The position numbers were made by a program, and so were the translations under genes. Shown here piece by piece: positions 23,185 to 33,453 of a stretch of DNA of 64,000 bases (its first letter is position 1; the number at the start of each line of letters is the position of its first letter). The notes beneath the pieces are model-generated. The model saw nothing but the letters and a program-made list of their open reading frames with translations. It was not told the DNA's origin and ran no database searches. The stretch comes from Sthenelais limicola (lineage: Eukaryota; Annelida; Polychaeta; Phyllodocida; Sigalionidae): assembly GCA_942159475.1 (NCBI GenBank), contig OW804098.1:3324383-3388382 (forward strand). The letters run 5' to 3'.

Positions 23185-24330
23185 TCTAACCCCCATATTG
23201 GGGGCCTCCGCTCTAGCTGGAATATCGGTGCCTGGGTTCATGAGCTTAGCAAAGAAAACGACGCCCCCCTGCGATCGTACATCCATGATGGTGTAATGAA
23301 TGGTTTCACCATTGTCGATGATCATGTGAATATTGCCTCTTACGAATGCTCCAACTATAACTCAGTGCTACATGGTTCTGCTCACACCTTCGTGGATAAT
23401 TTGATCATGAATGAGTTAAATGCTGGGAAATATGTGATCGCCATGGAAAAACCCAAATGTGTACACAGTTTGGGCGCGGTTCCCAAGCATGACGGCAGTT
23501 GAAGGCCCATCACGGATTGCAAGAGGCCCCTAGGATATTCAATCAATAATTTTATGTCTTCCACTGTGCAAAAGTTCTGTTTTAGAACTGTGGATGACGT
23601 AATAGAGCTACTGGAGCCAGGTTTCTACATGTCGACCATTGATGTGGCTAGTGCTTATCATACTGTGTCAGTGCGGGCCGATCAATGGACTTTTCAAGGC
23701 ATTAGTTGGCCTATTAATGGTTCCATGTGTTATCTGATGGACACACGCCTCTGTTTTGGCCTTAGTTGTGCCCCCTATGTCTACACTCAAATCTCCAATT
23801 TTACTGTTCGCTGCCTAAATCGGCGGGGGTTCCATAGGTGTGTGAACTACATCGACGACTACATGTTGATCGGCAGCACTTATGCCGAATGCCAACTAGC
23901 CCAGCAAACCCTTATCGCTATCTTGGGTTCCTTGGGTTTTGCTATCTCATGGAAAAAGTCTACATCCCCCTCCCAGGTTGCTACTTACTTGGGTATTGAG
24001 TTCAATACTTCTACCATGTCTGTCTCCCTTCCTGAACGTAAACTGGAGTCTCTGCTTCTGGAGTTGGACTACTTCACCGACAAAGATAGAGCCACTCGCC
24101 GTCAATTACAGCGTCTTTGCGGGTTGATGGCCCACGCCTCCAAGGTGGTCAGGGGGGCAAGAACTTTCTCCAGAAGGGTGATAGACCTGTTATCAAAGTT
24201 CCCGCCAGGGAAATCCCGCATTCGCGTAAATGATGGTTTTAGGCTCGACATCAGATGGTGGAAGGATTTTGCCCGCGACTTCAATGGGTCCAACAAAATG
24301 ATTTATTACAACTTCGGGCTTGGTCCCTCC
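23185..24330 (+). pseudogene. DIRS A reverse transcriptase
   Basis: The frame opens before 23200 with WNIGAWVHELSKEN and DGVMNGFTIVDDHV, collinear with the DIRS B start. RT motifs follow: LGAVPKHDGS and RPITDCKRPL (fingers), STIDVASAYHTV (first catalytic Asp), CFGLSCAPYVYTQ, NYIDDYMLIG (the YxDD active site) and YLGIEFNTSTMSVSLPE. Then comes the connection with RRQLQRLCGLMAHASKVVRGARTF. A TGA at 23501-23503 replaces a sense codon between GS and RPITD, so the RT is broken. After about 24330 the reading frame runs into the poly(T) end of antisense LINE A; RNase H resumes at 31729. Confidence 0.85.
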
Positions 24331-24705
24331 TTTTACACTTTTTATTTTTTTTTTAAAGATTTTATTTCCACTGGGTACATCACCTCCAGGAGGAGTAGGA
24401 TTTTACGGCGGACCCAGCTTGGGTTAGAAATTTACAAATGTACATGCCGTAGTGTAGGTATAATACATAAAGTGATAACAGGTAGCAGATAGAAGGTAGA
24501 AGGTAGAAGATAACCTCTTACTATGAGAGAGACTTCATAATGTTTGGACCGGACTATTGGTAAAATCAATGTTAAAGTTGAATGGCTATACAGAAAGGTG
24601 ACAAAAACGATAGCTGTTGTCATAAAATTAGTGGTTACACATTAACATTTCATGTTTGGACCGTACCATTGGGAGGAGTAGGGTAAGGCTATAAAAGAGG
24701 TACTG

Positions 24706-25569
24706 TGGGTAATTGCACTAAATAAGGCCCATGACGTGGACACTTATAGAAATATAAAATTCAGTGCTTTAATCTAGAATGTGTAACTTATAATTTGGTA
24801 TACTTATAATTTTAGAGCCATACTTGAGATTTGAATTGTTTTTCTTGATTAAAATCACTGATGTAACCATGGCGACCAACTAAGCCTAACTATGCTCCCT
24901 TATTTGGTAAAGTCATCACTCTGGCCATATTTTGGGCTATATTTGCCTTTTAACTAGTATTCCAATTGAATTTACAATAGTTAAATTTCATTTCATTTCT
25001 TCTTAGAGCTAATTTTTTGAAAATTCAGTATCTACAATACATCATATCATCAATGGAATTTGGACATCAGCCTTATGAAATAATCTGGGAGGTCTATCAT
25101 TCTGATTAAAGACAAGATGTTTCCTTATCTTCGATGTCTCCCCAAACCAGGCCAAAATTGGTCATTTTTTACCATTTTGTTGCTCGACTCCTACTGTTTT
25201 TATTCCTTGGGACAATATCGGAATCACACATGTGATATATCATCAGATGCGGAAATTTGTTCATCACAACTTGCAGAGATAAAATTAGTTTTCATCTATT
25301 TTTCATCAAATGAGAGAGATTTGATTGCCACAAGGTCCTTATGTTTTTACAATTTCAAAATTTTTCAGAAACAGTTGCCATGGCAACTTGACCATCAAAC
25401 ATAATTTCTAAAAAGTGACAGTTGTACCAAACCCTTCCCCACATTGTAAGCTCTGATAATATATATACTTGTTCAGAACTCGTATAAAAAAATAAAAAGC
25501 TATCAGGGTTCAATTGGAGAGATGTCTGGAAACATAATGTTTATGGGCCTTATTTAGTGGTTCGAGCTA
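24706..25569. mobile_element. Mariner-like MITE, 864 bp, copy 1
   Basis: The ends contain CACTAAATAAGGCCCAT and its reverse complement ATGGGCCTTATTTAGTG, inside outer ends related to TAGGTAATTG and TAGCTCGAAC. TA follows the right end; the left flank reads TG where TA would be expected, a one-base change. Length matches copy 2 exactly and they differ by scattered substitutions. The 95-residue frame at 25117-25404 is present in both copies but resembles no transposase. It lies in the LINE A 3' UTR. Confidence 0.8.
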
Positions 25570-25645
25570 TAGTAGGTGAACCTCTTTCTTATGAGAGTGA
25601 CCTGACTATGAGCCAGTAGAAAGAAAAACTAAATAGAGCTGTGGT

Positions 25646-28513
25646 TTACATCAGTGTTTGTTTTAACCATTCCTTTTGCAGAGACTTAAATGCTTCTATA
25701 TTCCCAATATTTCTAGACCTGGGGGTCAATTGATTCCAGGCTTTTGCCACCTTGTTAATCACAGAATTTTCCCCACATTTAGTTTTATAGAAGAAGGATG
25801 ATAGTAAAGGGGCTTCATTTGCTCTAGTTGGGTTATTGTTATTATGGGATTTGTATTTGTTAGATTTTGATCTAGCATAGCCAGTGATTCTCAGATGACT
25901 CTCTCTTCTGTAAAAAAGGAGGGGAATTTTCAGGTCTTTGTGCAGTTCCGCGGTGGGATAGAGGGGTTCAGCCCTTTGTATTGCTCTAAGAGCTTTATTT
26001 TGAATTCTTTGGAGTTTATTAAGGTTATTTAGATGGGTGTTATGATAAAGAATGTCTCCGTAGTCAAAAAAAGGGAGAATTTTGCTTTTGTAGACCAGAA
26101 GTGCGGCTTTTGTAGTCAGTAGGTGTCTGACTCTTAGAAAGAGAAAAATCTTATGAGAAATAATTTTGATCAAGTTTCTTATGTGAGGTTGGAAGGAGAG
26201 TTTGTTATCAACTAAGACTCCTAGATATTTGTAGACTTGTACTGTCTCAAGAATTTTGTTGTTTAGGGATATATTTGGGGGTGGGGGGGTGTTTTTGGTT
26301 TGGGTTCTACTTATTAACATTAACTTGGTTTTAGTGGCGTTTATAAGGAATTTGTTCTTGACACACCACCTCTCAAGGTTAGAGAGGTCTTGCTGCATAT
26401 TATGATATAGGGATGCTTGAGATCGATTAGAGTGGTACAGTACTGTGTCGTCGGCATAAAGGAGGTATTTAGTATGTTCAAGATGGGCACCAATATCATT
26501 TATAAATATTAAGAACAGAAGAGGTCCAAGGATTGAGCCTTGGGGGACTCCTGATTTGATGAGGGCTAGGTCGGATAAGGTATTGTTAACAATAGTTTTT
26601 TGGTATCTATTGGATAAATAAGATTTAATCCAAGAATGTAATTTTCCTCTGATTCCTATATTGAAAAGTTTAAGTAAAAGTATATTGTGGTCTACCATAT
26701 CGAAGGCCTTTCTAAAATCAATAAAAGTAATAAGTGTGGGGATTTTTTTTTCATAGGCATATGCTAAATCATCAGTGAGATTGGAGATTGTATTGATAGT
26801 CGATTTTTGTGGAAGAAAGCCAGATTGGTTAGGGTCAAGGATATTATAAGTGTTTAAATAAGATAAAATTCTAGAGTGTACAATTTTTTCTATTAGTTTG
26901 CTGGGTGTGGGTAATAGGGATATGGGGCGATAGTTATTTATTTGAGTTGATTCCCCTCCTTTAAAAAGAGGGACAACCTTGGCTATTTTCCATGCATTGG
27001 GAAACATTTGGCTGGAAAAGGAAAGATTAATGCAAAAGGTAAGTTCAGAGAGAAGGGTCGCAAAAGAGTCTCTGATTATTGAGTTAGATAGATTGTCAAG
27101 AGCTGATGATTTAGAGATATTAATTTTAGTGATGAGACCTAGTAATTCAATCTCATTTACAGTGATTTCACAGAGACTAGATTGTTTGGCTATATTGGGG
27201 GTAGTCCAAGGACTATTTGGTAACCCAGTTAGTAGGTTATCAGTAATGTTCGCAAAATATTTATTGATAAAATTAGGTAGATCATTCTTATTGAGAGGCT
27301 GGTCATTGTCATCGCTCAAGTTAATTTCATTCTGTGGGGCTTTGGAGGGGAGGAGATTATTAATAGTCTTCCAGTATTTTTTAGGATCGTTAGTATTTGT
27401 CAGGTTCTGATGTATGTAAGTTCTTTTGGCATTTAAGATAAGCTTAGTAGTCTCTTTTTTAAGGCGTTTGGCTTCGTTTACATCAATGAGAAGGCCTGTA
27501 CGTTTGGCTCTCCCTCTAGCAAGATTCTTAGCTTTCACAGCATCAAGGATATGCTTAGAGATCCAGGGATCATTGTTATCTCTGATTAAAACATTTTTGA
27601 TAGGGCACATGGAGTTTAAGGTGGAGGTAATTGCGTTAAGAATAAAGTCCCATGAAGTATCAGGATCAGGGATCGATCTAAAATATTGCCAGTCGTGATC
27701 ATTTCTAAGCTTTCTCTGGAAGAGATTAATATCAAGATTCTTGTAACTTCTGCATTTTTTCATGGTGTAGTGTTTTTTGATTTTGATTTTCTTGCGAATC
27801 AAGTAGATTGCTTCGTGGTCGCTAATATTGTGATTAAGGGTACCACTGTCTGATATTAGTTGGGAATTAGTAATCACTAAGTCAATTAGACTTGGTATTA
27901 CCAGATTATCTCGTATGGGGAGCCTGGTAGGGGAGTTAATATGTTGAGTGAGCCCATTTTGCTGGTTGAATAATTTTAGTTTGTTTTTGTACGGACAGTT
28001 GTTGCTGAGCATATTTATATTAAAATCTCCTATTAGTATAGTCTCAGGGGTGTCTCTTTTGGCCTGACGACAGGCCACCAGAAGGTCAGTAAGAGAGTTG
28101 ATGCAGGTATCAACTGATCCAGAGGGTGGACGGTAGATGGAAGTGATGAAAAAGGGTTTTACATTATCTGGTTTGAGTTTAATGGTAAATGCCTCTAGAA
28201 ATGGTTGAGATATACTTAGGTCATTCATGATTTCAAAGTTAAGATTGGTGTTGATATAGAAGAGAATGCCTCCGCCTCTCTTAGTAGAAAGAGTATTTGG
28301 GTCATTAAAGTTTCTATCTAATCGTATAAGGTTATAGCCAGGTATTGCTACAGATTGATCAGGAACCGACTTGTTTAGCCAGGTTTCGGTCAGAGTGATA
28401 ACTTCAGGCCTAAGAGCTAATATATTTTGTTTAACGGTATCAAATTTGTTCTTGAGGCTTTGACAGTTAAGGTGATATAACATCAAACCATTTTTTCTGT
28501 TCGATAATGACAT
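25646..28513 (-). CDS. LINE A ORF2: endonuclease-reverse transcriptase (955 aa)
   Basis: An uninterrupted frame from ATG at 28513 encodes the LINE replication protein. The EEP endonuclease is at residues 10-245: HLNCQSLKNKFD (Asn), TETWLN (Glu), SIYRPPSG, LIGDFNINM, DLVITNS and NISDHEAI (catalytic SDH). The RT lies at about 450-760: VVPLFKGG, NYRPISLLPTPSKLIEKIV, TFIDFRKAFDMVDHNIL, GVPQGSILGPLLFLIFINDI and active site YADD. A thumb/tail block follows (YKYLGVLVDNKLSF, LPFFDYGDILY, WNQLTP). All key residues are present and no frameshift is visible, so this ORF could encode active enzyme. It nicks target DNA and primes reverse transcription there. The damaged ORF1 region suggests the element is not fully autonomous. 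Confidence 0.95.
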   Translation of the reverse strand: MSLSNRKNGLMLYHLNCQSLKNKFDTVKQNILALRPEVITLTETWLNKSVPDQSVAIPGYNLIRLDRNFNDPNTLSTKRGGGILFYINTNLNFEIMNDLSISQPFLEAFTIKLKPDNVKPFFITSIYRPPSGSVDTCINSLTDLLVACRQAKRDTPETILIGDFNINMLSNNCPYKNKLKLFNQQNGLTQHINSPTRLPIRDNLVIPSLIDLVITNSQLISDSGTLNHNISDHEAIYLIRKKIKIKKHYTMKKCRSYKNLDINLFQRKLRNDHDWQYFRSIPDPDTSWDFILNAITSTLNSMCPIKNVLIRDNNDPWISKHILDAVKAKNLARGRAKRTGLLIDVNEAKRLKKETTKLILNAKRTYIHQNLTNTNDPKKYWKTINNLLPSKAPQNEINLSDDNDQPLNKNDLPNFINKYFANITDNLLTGLPNSPWTTPNIAKQSSLCEITVNEIELLGLITKINISKSSALDNLSNSIIRDSFATLLSELTFCINLSFSSQMFPNAWKIAKVVPLFKGGESTQINNYRPISLLPTPSKLIEKIVHSRILSYLNTYNILDPNQSGFLPQKSTINTISNLTDDLAYAYEKKIPTLITFIDFRKAFDMVDHNILLLKLFNIGIRGKLHSWIKSYLSNRYQKTIVNNTLSDLALIKSGVPQGSILGPLLFLIFINDIGAHLEHTKYLLYADDTVLYHSNRSQASLYHNMQQDLSNLERWCVKNKFLINATKTKLMLISRTQTKNTPPPPNISLNNKILETVQVYKYLGVLVDNKLSFQPHIRNLIKIISHKIFLFLRVRHLLTTKAALLVYKSKILPFFDYGDILYHNTHLNNLNKLQRIQNKALRAIQRAEPLYPTAELHKDLKIPLLFYRRESHLRITGYARSKSNKYKSHNNNNPTRANEAPLLSSFFYKTKCGENSVINKVAKAWNQLTPRSRNIGNIEAFKSLQKEWLKQTLM

Positions 28514-29699
28514 AGCTTATGATATAATTATGTTTGAGAAGAGGTATTCGAAGAAGGCAGGAGCCTGACTGAGTGCTAAATGCACAGTCAGGTGGCAATA
28601 CTACAGCGAGGGACGGGTTAGAGAGGAGAGATAAGGAGACCCATGACCGTGGGACCAGGGATATGAAAGTTAAAATAAACGAAACACTGATCAGCAAATC
28701 AAGTAAAGATAGGGTTAATTATGAAGAGATTACTTGGGAATTTGATCCTATATTAGTTGGTAAGTACTCAGATGGTCCGTAGCGCCGTTAGGTCCACTGA
28801 GTAGAATAGGGAGAACAAAAATAAATAAATATATCTAAAACAGTGCAATGCAAACATCCAAATCTTTTCGTGATTATGAATGTAACTATGACTAAGACTA
28901 TGGACCGAATCACTAAAGCTAGAGTGTGAGGTCAAGTCAAATTCAAGACAATAATATTTATTTGCATAGAACTGGCTATTCGGTTGTAGGTACAGTAACA
29001 AAAACAGATCAAGAATGGTTTAAGCCGTGGAGACCTAGAACGAGAAGTTCAATGCTCGGTGCTCGGTGATCCGCTGACTACTGAGAGACAACGTGTCCGA
29101 TTCGCAATTTATATGATCACAATGTGTACGGTCCAAAACCTCCACTAGTGGAGGCGCCATCTGACGTATTTGGCACGCACTAGTTAAACAGATATCGCAG
29201 AGTAATCAAGCAGCATGTCACATTTCTAGATTTCAGACCAGTCGGTGTAATATCAGTTTATCATGGAAATTGAACAGTAAATATATACAGTTTCATCTCA
29301 AATCACTCATTATGTCTAGTGTGGGAGAGAAAGATTTCAAGCGAACATTCGGTGAAGGCAATCACAATGATTATGTACAATATACAATAGCCAGATTTCT
29401 TATGGCTCTTGAATCACTATCGCTAGTGTGGAGAGCAAGAAAAGGCAGGTGTTTATATAGGATAACAGTTAGTTTGTACCGTACCATTGGGAGTTTTAGT
29501 GTTAAAGAAAAATCTGGCACAGAAATATGTTCCGAGACGAAAAGGCAGAGTATTAATATTCGATAATAGTTAGTTTGGACCGTACTATTGGGAGTTGTAG
29601 TGTTAAAGATAAATTTGACACAAAAACATGTTCAGGGACGTTAGTTAGCACCGTACCATTGGGAGAATCAGTGTTAACTCAGAAAACAAGTCCTTCGAA
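28514..29699 (-). other. LINE A inter-ORF region with iterated motif
   Basis: About 1.2 kb separates the esterase remnant from ORF2, long for a LINE. On the minus strand the motif CCAATGGTACGGTCCAAAC recurs at 29472-29493, 29572-29594 and 29645-29666; two further copies lie in the 3' UTR (24541-24560, 24654-24675). One opposite-orientation copy is at 29126-29139, followed by the 16-bp palindrome CCTCCACTAGTGGAGG. It may hold an internal promoter or RNA structures. No coding potential was recognised. Confidence 0.55.
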
Positions 29700-30230
29700 T
29701 CACATATAGGTGGATGGGTATGTGCGAGAAGGTTTGCGTTCAGGCAAAATCATGTCGACGGTTTTTCTAATATTATGGTAAAAGGTAGAAAATAGTTTCT
29801 TGACAAATTTAAGATTTGTTTCAGGTGAAAAGTGAATTCCATCTGAGGTAGTGGCAGCGTAGCGGTGTGAGATATATCCTTTTCTAATTTTGTGGGTGTG
29901 TCCCTCAAAACTAGGGGTGATTAACTTGGACTTTCTATTGTATTTCCTGATCTTCTTATTAATGACATATATGGCTTGGTTGATAAGGGCTTGGTCTTGG
30001 GAGGTCGTGATGCTTCTTTTGTTGTAGATGGAGAAGGATAATCCTACAATTTCACAAAGAATGACATGTCGTGCCATAGCTTTTAGCTTGGGCATGCAGG
30101 CTAGCATTTGTGCGAAAACCATCTCATTAAGATCATCAGGATTTGGATTTGCAGGTATAATCCTTTTAAAAGCAAGTTTTGTGGAGAAATTATTAATCCC
30201 ACCACACAAATAGAGAAGATCGAATTGCAT
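29700..30230 (-). pseudogene. LINE A SGNH/GDSL esterase remnant
   Basis: The 176-residue frame aligns by eye with residues about 60-217 of the LINE B esterase. It has FDLLYLCGGINNF (block III Asn), VILCEIVGLSFS, TPSFEGHTHKIRKGYISHRY and SDGIHFSPE (catalytic His block). The block I Gly-Asp-Ser is missing, lost in a deletion that joined the RRM part of ORF1 to block III. The nucleophile is therefore absent and the product cannot be an active esterase. It overlaps the 3' end of ORF1 in another frame. Confidence 0.75.
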
Positions 30231-31483
30231 AACATCAAAAAGAACAACTGCCCGATTTGTGATGTCTTAGACTTTCCCTCAATAAGAACAGCTGTTCCTC
30301 TGACTGTAGCCCTTTTCTTGTGTAAGATTCGAGCCGCATTGGCGAATGCTCTCGCCTCCTTTTCAAGTAATTGGTCTTTTTCGGTGAGGTCGTTGAAGGC
30401 CCTAATCCCTGCTGTCATCGGATTATTTCTCTGCTGTTGGATTGCCTTGAAAAAGTTAATCTTGTTGGTGTTAGAGAGAAAAGTCAAACGAATGGGTCTC
30501 CCATATAGTTGTACTTCAGGTCTGTTTGCCATTTCCTCAGCGATTGACTGGTTATAATCCCCTAGTCTAGTAGCACCCGCCGTCTGAACATATTTGATTG
30601 TTAGTTTCAGGTTAGAAAATAAAGTATCGATGGTATCTGAAATTATTTCGTTTCTTGGTTCACCAAGACCTTTTAAAATAATGCTCAGATCTTTAGGAGG
30701 GGTGGTGGAAGGATTGTTGGTGGGTACTGGGTTCAAAACAGCGTTTGTGGCTGGATTTACATTGATGTTTTGTAGGTTAGGAGATGGAATATGCTGAGGT
30801 TGAACTATCGGTCTATTGAGTGGAGGCCAGGCACTGAGTTGGGCTTCTAATGTTTGAATACGATTCTCATGAAGCGATAATGCAGATTCCGCTGCTGGTA
30901 GACGTTGAGAGAAATCTGAGATGGTTGTACCCAAGAGATTTTGACTAGTTTCAATGCAGCTCATTTTCTGATTCGATTCATTAAATTTCGTGGCTAGTAC
31001 ACCAAACCTACGATCATATTCGTGCGTTTTGCCAGCAATATCAGATAGTGATTGTCTCATTTGGTTTACAGAGACAGTCATCGAATCCATAAAGTCATTC
31101 AGTTTTGTATTGATATTTGGGTCATTCGATACTGTGTTTGGGTGAGAAAAAGGAACGATAGATGATATAGGTTGACTTATCTGGCTATACGTTGGGTTGG
31201 ACGAGTTGGTTTGCATCGTTGCGCCTGCCTGGGAAGTTGTGAGCGAGGTGGACATGATACAGCTAGAGCTAGGAAAAGAAATTTGTGTTGATGTGCACGT
31301 TTGAGGAGATTGGGAATTGTTCATATTTCTGGCAGAAGATGAAGGATCAGGAAAACAACTGGATACTTGAGTATTATAGAAATCCATGGTGGCAATGTCG
31401 TTCAGTTCGAATAAGTTCAAAGCATGGAGATTCGTGTTGGACCTAGACGGTCGTGCAGAGTTGAGGTGTAAATCCATTTTCAC
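30101..31483 (-). CDS. LINE A ORF1: coiled coil and RRM-like nucleic-acid binding protein
   Basis: The frame encodes about 458 residues from the first ATG at 31477. Order: a Ser/Thr/Asn/Gln-rich N-terminus (1-130); a heptad-rich segment (about 130-225: LNDFMDSMTVSVNQMRQSL through HENRIQTLEAQL) expected to trimerise; an RRM-like region (about 265-345: KDLSIILKGLGE, GRPIRLTFLSNTNKINFFKA); and a C-terminal block with LTEKDQLLEKEARAFANAA. The layout matches L1-type ORF1 RNA chaperones, which coat LINE RNA. The last 45 residues are out-of-frame esterase sequence created by a deletion, so the native C-terminus is lost. The RRM region is collinear with that of LINE B. Confidence 0.8.
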   Translation of the reverse strand: MKMDLHLNSARPSRSNTNLHALNLFELNDIATMDFYNTQVSSCFPDPSSSARNMNNSQSPQTCTSTQISFPSSSCIMSTSLTTSQAGATMQTNSSNPTYSQISQPISSIVPFSHPNTVSNDPNINTKLNDFMDSMTVSVNQMRQSLSDIAGKTHEYDRRFGVLATKFNESNQKMSCIETSQNLLGTTISDFSQRLPAAESALSLHENRIQTLEAQLSAWPPLNRPIVQPQHIPSPNLQNINVNPATNAVLNPVPTNNPSTTPPKDLSIILKGLGEPRNEIISDTIDTLFSNLKLTIKYVQTAGATRLGDYNQSIAEEMANRPEVQLYGRPIRLTFLSNTNKINFFKAIQQQRNNPMTAGIRAFNDLTEKDQLLEKEARAFANAARILHKKRATVRGTAVLIEGKSKTSQIGQLFFLMLCNSIFSICVVGLIISPQNLLLKGLYLQIQILMILMRWFSHKC

Positions 31484-31725
31484 TATCCAATGTTAGAACA
31501 GAGTCGTTCAGTACAAACAATATAAAATAAATTCAACAGGCACAGGTAATCGCACAAGGAATCCAGTGCAAAGTCAAAAAGAGTTCAGTCCAAACAGAAG
31601 AAACTTTCTCGTCTACAGAAACACGATTCTGAAGATATATATGAAAAAGGGTAGGTAGTCGATCGGGCGCTATGTAATCCCTATAATCCGGCCATAGGCT
31701 CGCGCTGCTCAGCTAAGTACGTCCG
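31484..31725 (-). other. LINE A 5' UTR
   Basis: Non-coding segment between the DIRS A RNase H start and LINE A ORF1, presumably with an internal promoter. No specific element was recognised. Confidence 0.4.
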
Positions 31726-31728
31726 ACC

Positions 31729-32250
31729 ATGTCGAAAGCCAACTGCCAACTGCCCAGCGCTTGCACTGATGCGTGCCTCTCAGGGTACGGCTTGGTCTGT
31801 GGTAGTGATTGGCAACTAGGTCAGTTCACTTCTGACGCTCCTCCAGTGTTGCCCAACCCTGACCATATGCATTGGATAAATGTCAACGAAGTGCCTGCCG
31901 CCCACCACATCAACTACCTTGAAATGATTCCGGTCCGCCTAGCCCTCCTTAGGTTTGCTAGGCTTTGGACCGACTGCCATGTGGTTCTGTTCTCTGACAA
32001 CAGCACCATGATTGCCTGTGTTAACAAGGGCACCACCGTCAGCAAGTCTATTATGCCCGTAGTTAGGGATATTTTCTGGCTGTGTGTCTGCAATAATATA
32101 TACCTGACGGCGCGCCATGTCCCAGGCCATCTAAATGTGTGTGCTGACTTCCTGTCTAGAGTCAACAAGCTTGAAGACTTGTCTCATCTGTCTTCCTTTT
32201 CGTTGTGTTGTAGTGCCCCTCTTGAAGGTGGATCTACCAGTGCTGGATAG
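31729..32250 (+). pseudogene. DIRS A RNase H
   Basis: The frame resumes DIRS A after LINE A. It carries RNase H acidic residues in order: TDACLSGYGLV (Asp), NYLEMIPVRLAL (Glu), VLFSDNSTMIACVNKG (Asp) and GHLNVCADFLSR (Asp). It continues through HVPGHLN, usual for DIRS RT-RNase H polyproteins, and ends where the recombinase frame overlaps. The domain looks intact but is cut off from its RT by 7.4 kb of antisense LINE. Confidence 0.85.
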
Positions 32251-32587
32251 TGAAGTTTCGGAAGCTGTTTCTACTGCCTGGTCTGGCAACACTCTTAAGA
32301 CTAGGAATTCCCAGTGGGGTCGGTTTTTGACCTTCTGCACTGACAACAACTTGCAAGCGCTCCCAGCCTCGTCTCGTACAGTGTCCCGGTTCCTCACCTA
32401 TCAAGCTCGCACTTCTTGCTACAGCACCTGTAACAACTATCTGTCTGCTATCGTCACGCTACACAAATTCTTCGGTCTTTCTGCTGATTTTCGCTCAGAA
32501 TATGCTGTCAAGCTTACCCTAATGGGTCTTGCTAATAAGCTTGGTAAGGAAGTAAAACGGAAGCTCTGCCTGAGTGTTTTGGATCTA
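32230..32587 (+). pseudogene. DIRS A tyrosine recombinase, N-terminal part
   Basis: A frame overlapping the end of RNase H encodes a core-binding (SAM-like) domain: SGNTLKTRNSQWGRFLTFCT, RTVSRFLTYQARTS and TCNNYLSAIVTLHKFFGL. It ends LSVLDL at the TA where a MITE is inserted, and continues at 33454 in the original frame when the MITE is removed. Confidence 0.8.
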
Positions 32588-33451
32588 TAGGTAATTGCAC
32601 TAAATAAGGCCCATGACGTGGACACTTATAGCAATATAAAATTCAGTGCTTTAATCTGGAATGTGTAACTTATAATTTGGTATACTTATAATTTTAGAGT
32701 CATACTTGAGATTTGAATTGTTTTTCTTAATCAAAATCACTGATGTAACCATGGCGACTAACTAAGCCTAACTATGCTCCCTTATTTGGTAATGTCATCA
32801 CTCTGGCCATATTTTGGGCTATATTTGCCTTTTAACTAGTATTCCAATTGAATTTACAATAGTTTAATTTCATTTTATTTCTCCTTAGAGCTAATTTTTT
32901 GAGAATTCAATATCTACAATACATCATATCATCAATGGAATTTGGACATCAGCCTTATGAAATAATCTGGGAGGTCTATCATTCTGATTAAAGACAAGAT
33001 GTTTCCTTATCTTCGATGTCTCCTCAAACCAGGCCAAAATTGGTCATTTTTTACCATTTCGTCGCTCGACTCCTACTGTTTTTATTCCTTGGGACAATAT
33101 CGGAATCACACATGTGATATATCATCAGATGTGGAAATTTGTTCATCACAACTTGCAGAGATAAAATTAGTTTTCATCAACTTTTCATCAAATGAGAGGG
33201 ATTTGATTGCCACAAGGTCCTTATGTTTTTACAATTTCAATTTTTTTCAGAAACAGTTGCCATGGCAACTTGACCATCAAACATAATTTCTAAAAAGTGA
33301 CAGTTGTACCAAACCCTTCCCCACATTGTAAGCTCTGATAATATATATACTTGTTCAGAACTCGTATACAAAAATAAAAAGCTATCAGGGTTCAATTGGA
33401 GAGATGTCTGGAAACATAATGTTTATGGGCCTTATTTAGTGGTTCGAGCTA
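32588..33451. mobile_element. Mariner-like MITE, 864 bp, copy 2
   Basis: The element starts TAGGTAATTGCACTAAATAA and its right end reads, reverse complemented, TAGCTCGAACCACTAAATAA. It is flanked by TA on both sides (32586-32587 and 33452-33453), the Tc1/mariner signature. Removing the element plus one TA restores the recombinase frame LSVLDL|ERIFISVD exactly. Copy 1 in LINE A has the same length. Confidence 0.9.
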
Positions 33452-33453
33452 TA

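Larger units (their letters stand above)
24335..31725 (-). mobile_element. LINE A, near full-length non-LTR retrotransposon
   Basis: On the minus strand it has a 5' UTR (about 31725-31484), ORF1 (31483-30101), an esterase remnant (30230-29700), a long inter-ORF region (29699-28514), EN-RT ORF2 (28513-25646) and a 3' UTR ending at about 24337 with AAATAAAATCTTTAAAAAAA. The 3' UTR carries an 864-bp mariner-like MITE. It sits inside DIRS A, separating RT from RNase H. EN, esterase and RT blocks place it near the CR1/L2/jockey-like LINEs. A clear target duplication was not found; the 5' border is uncertain by about 30 bp. Confidence 0.8.

Noticed and set aside
25117..25404. 95-residue ORF, also at 32999-33286
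   Set aside because: Its conservation is explained by the two recent MITE copies; it has no transposase motif.
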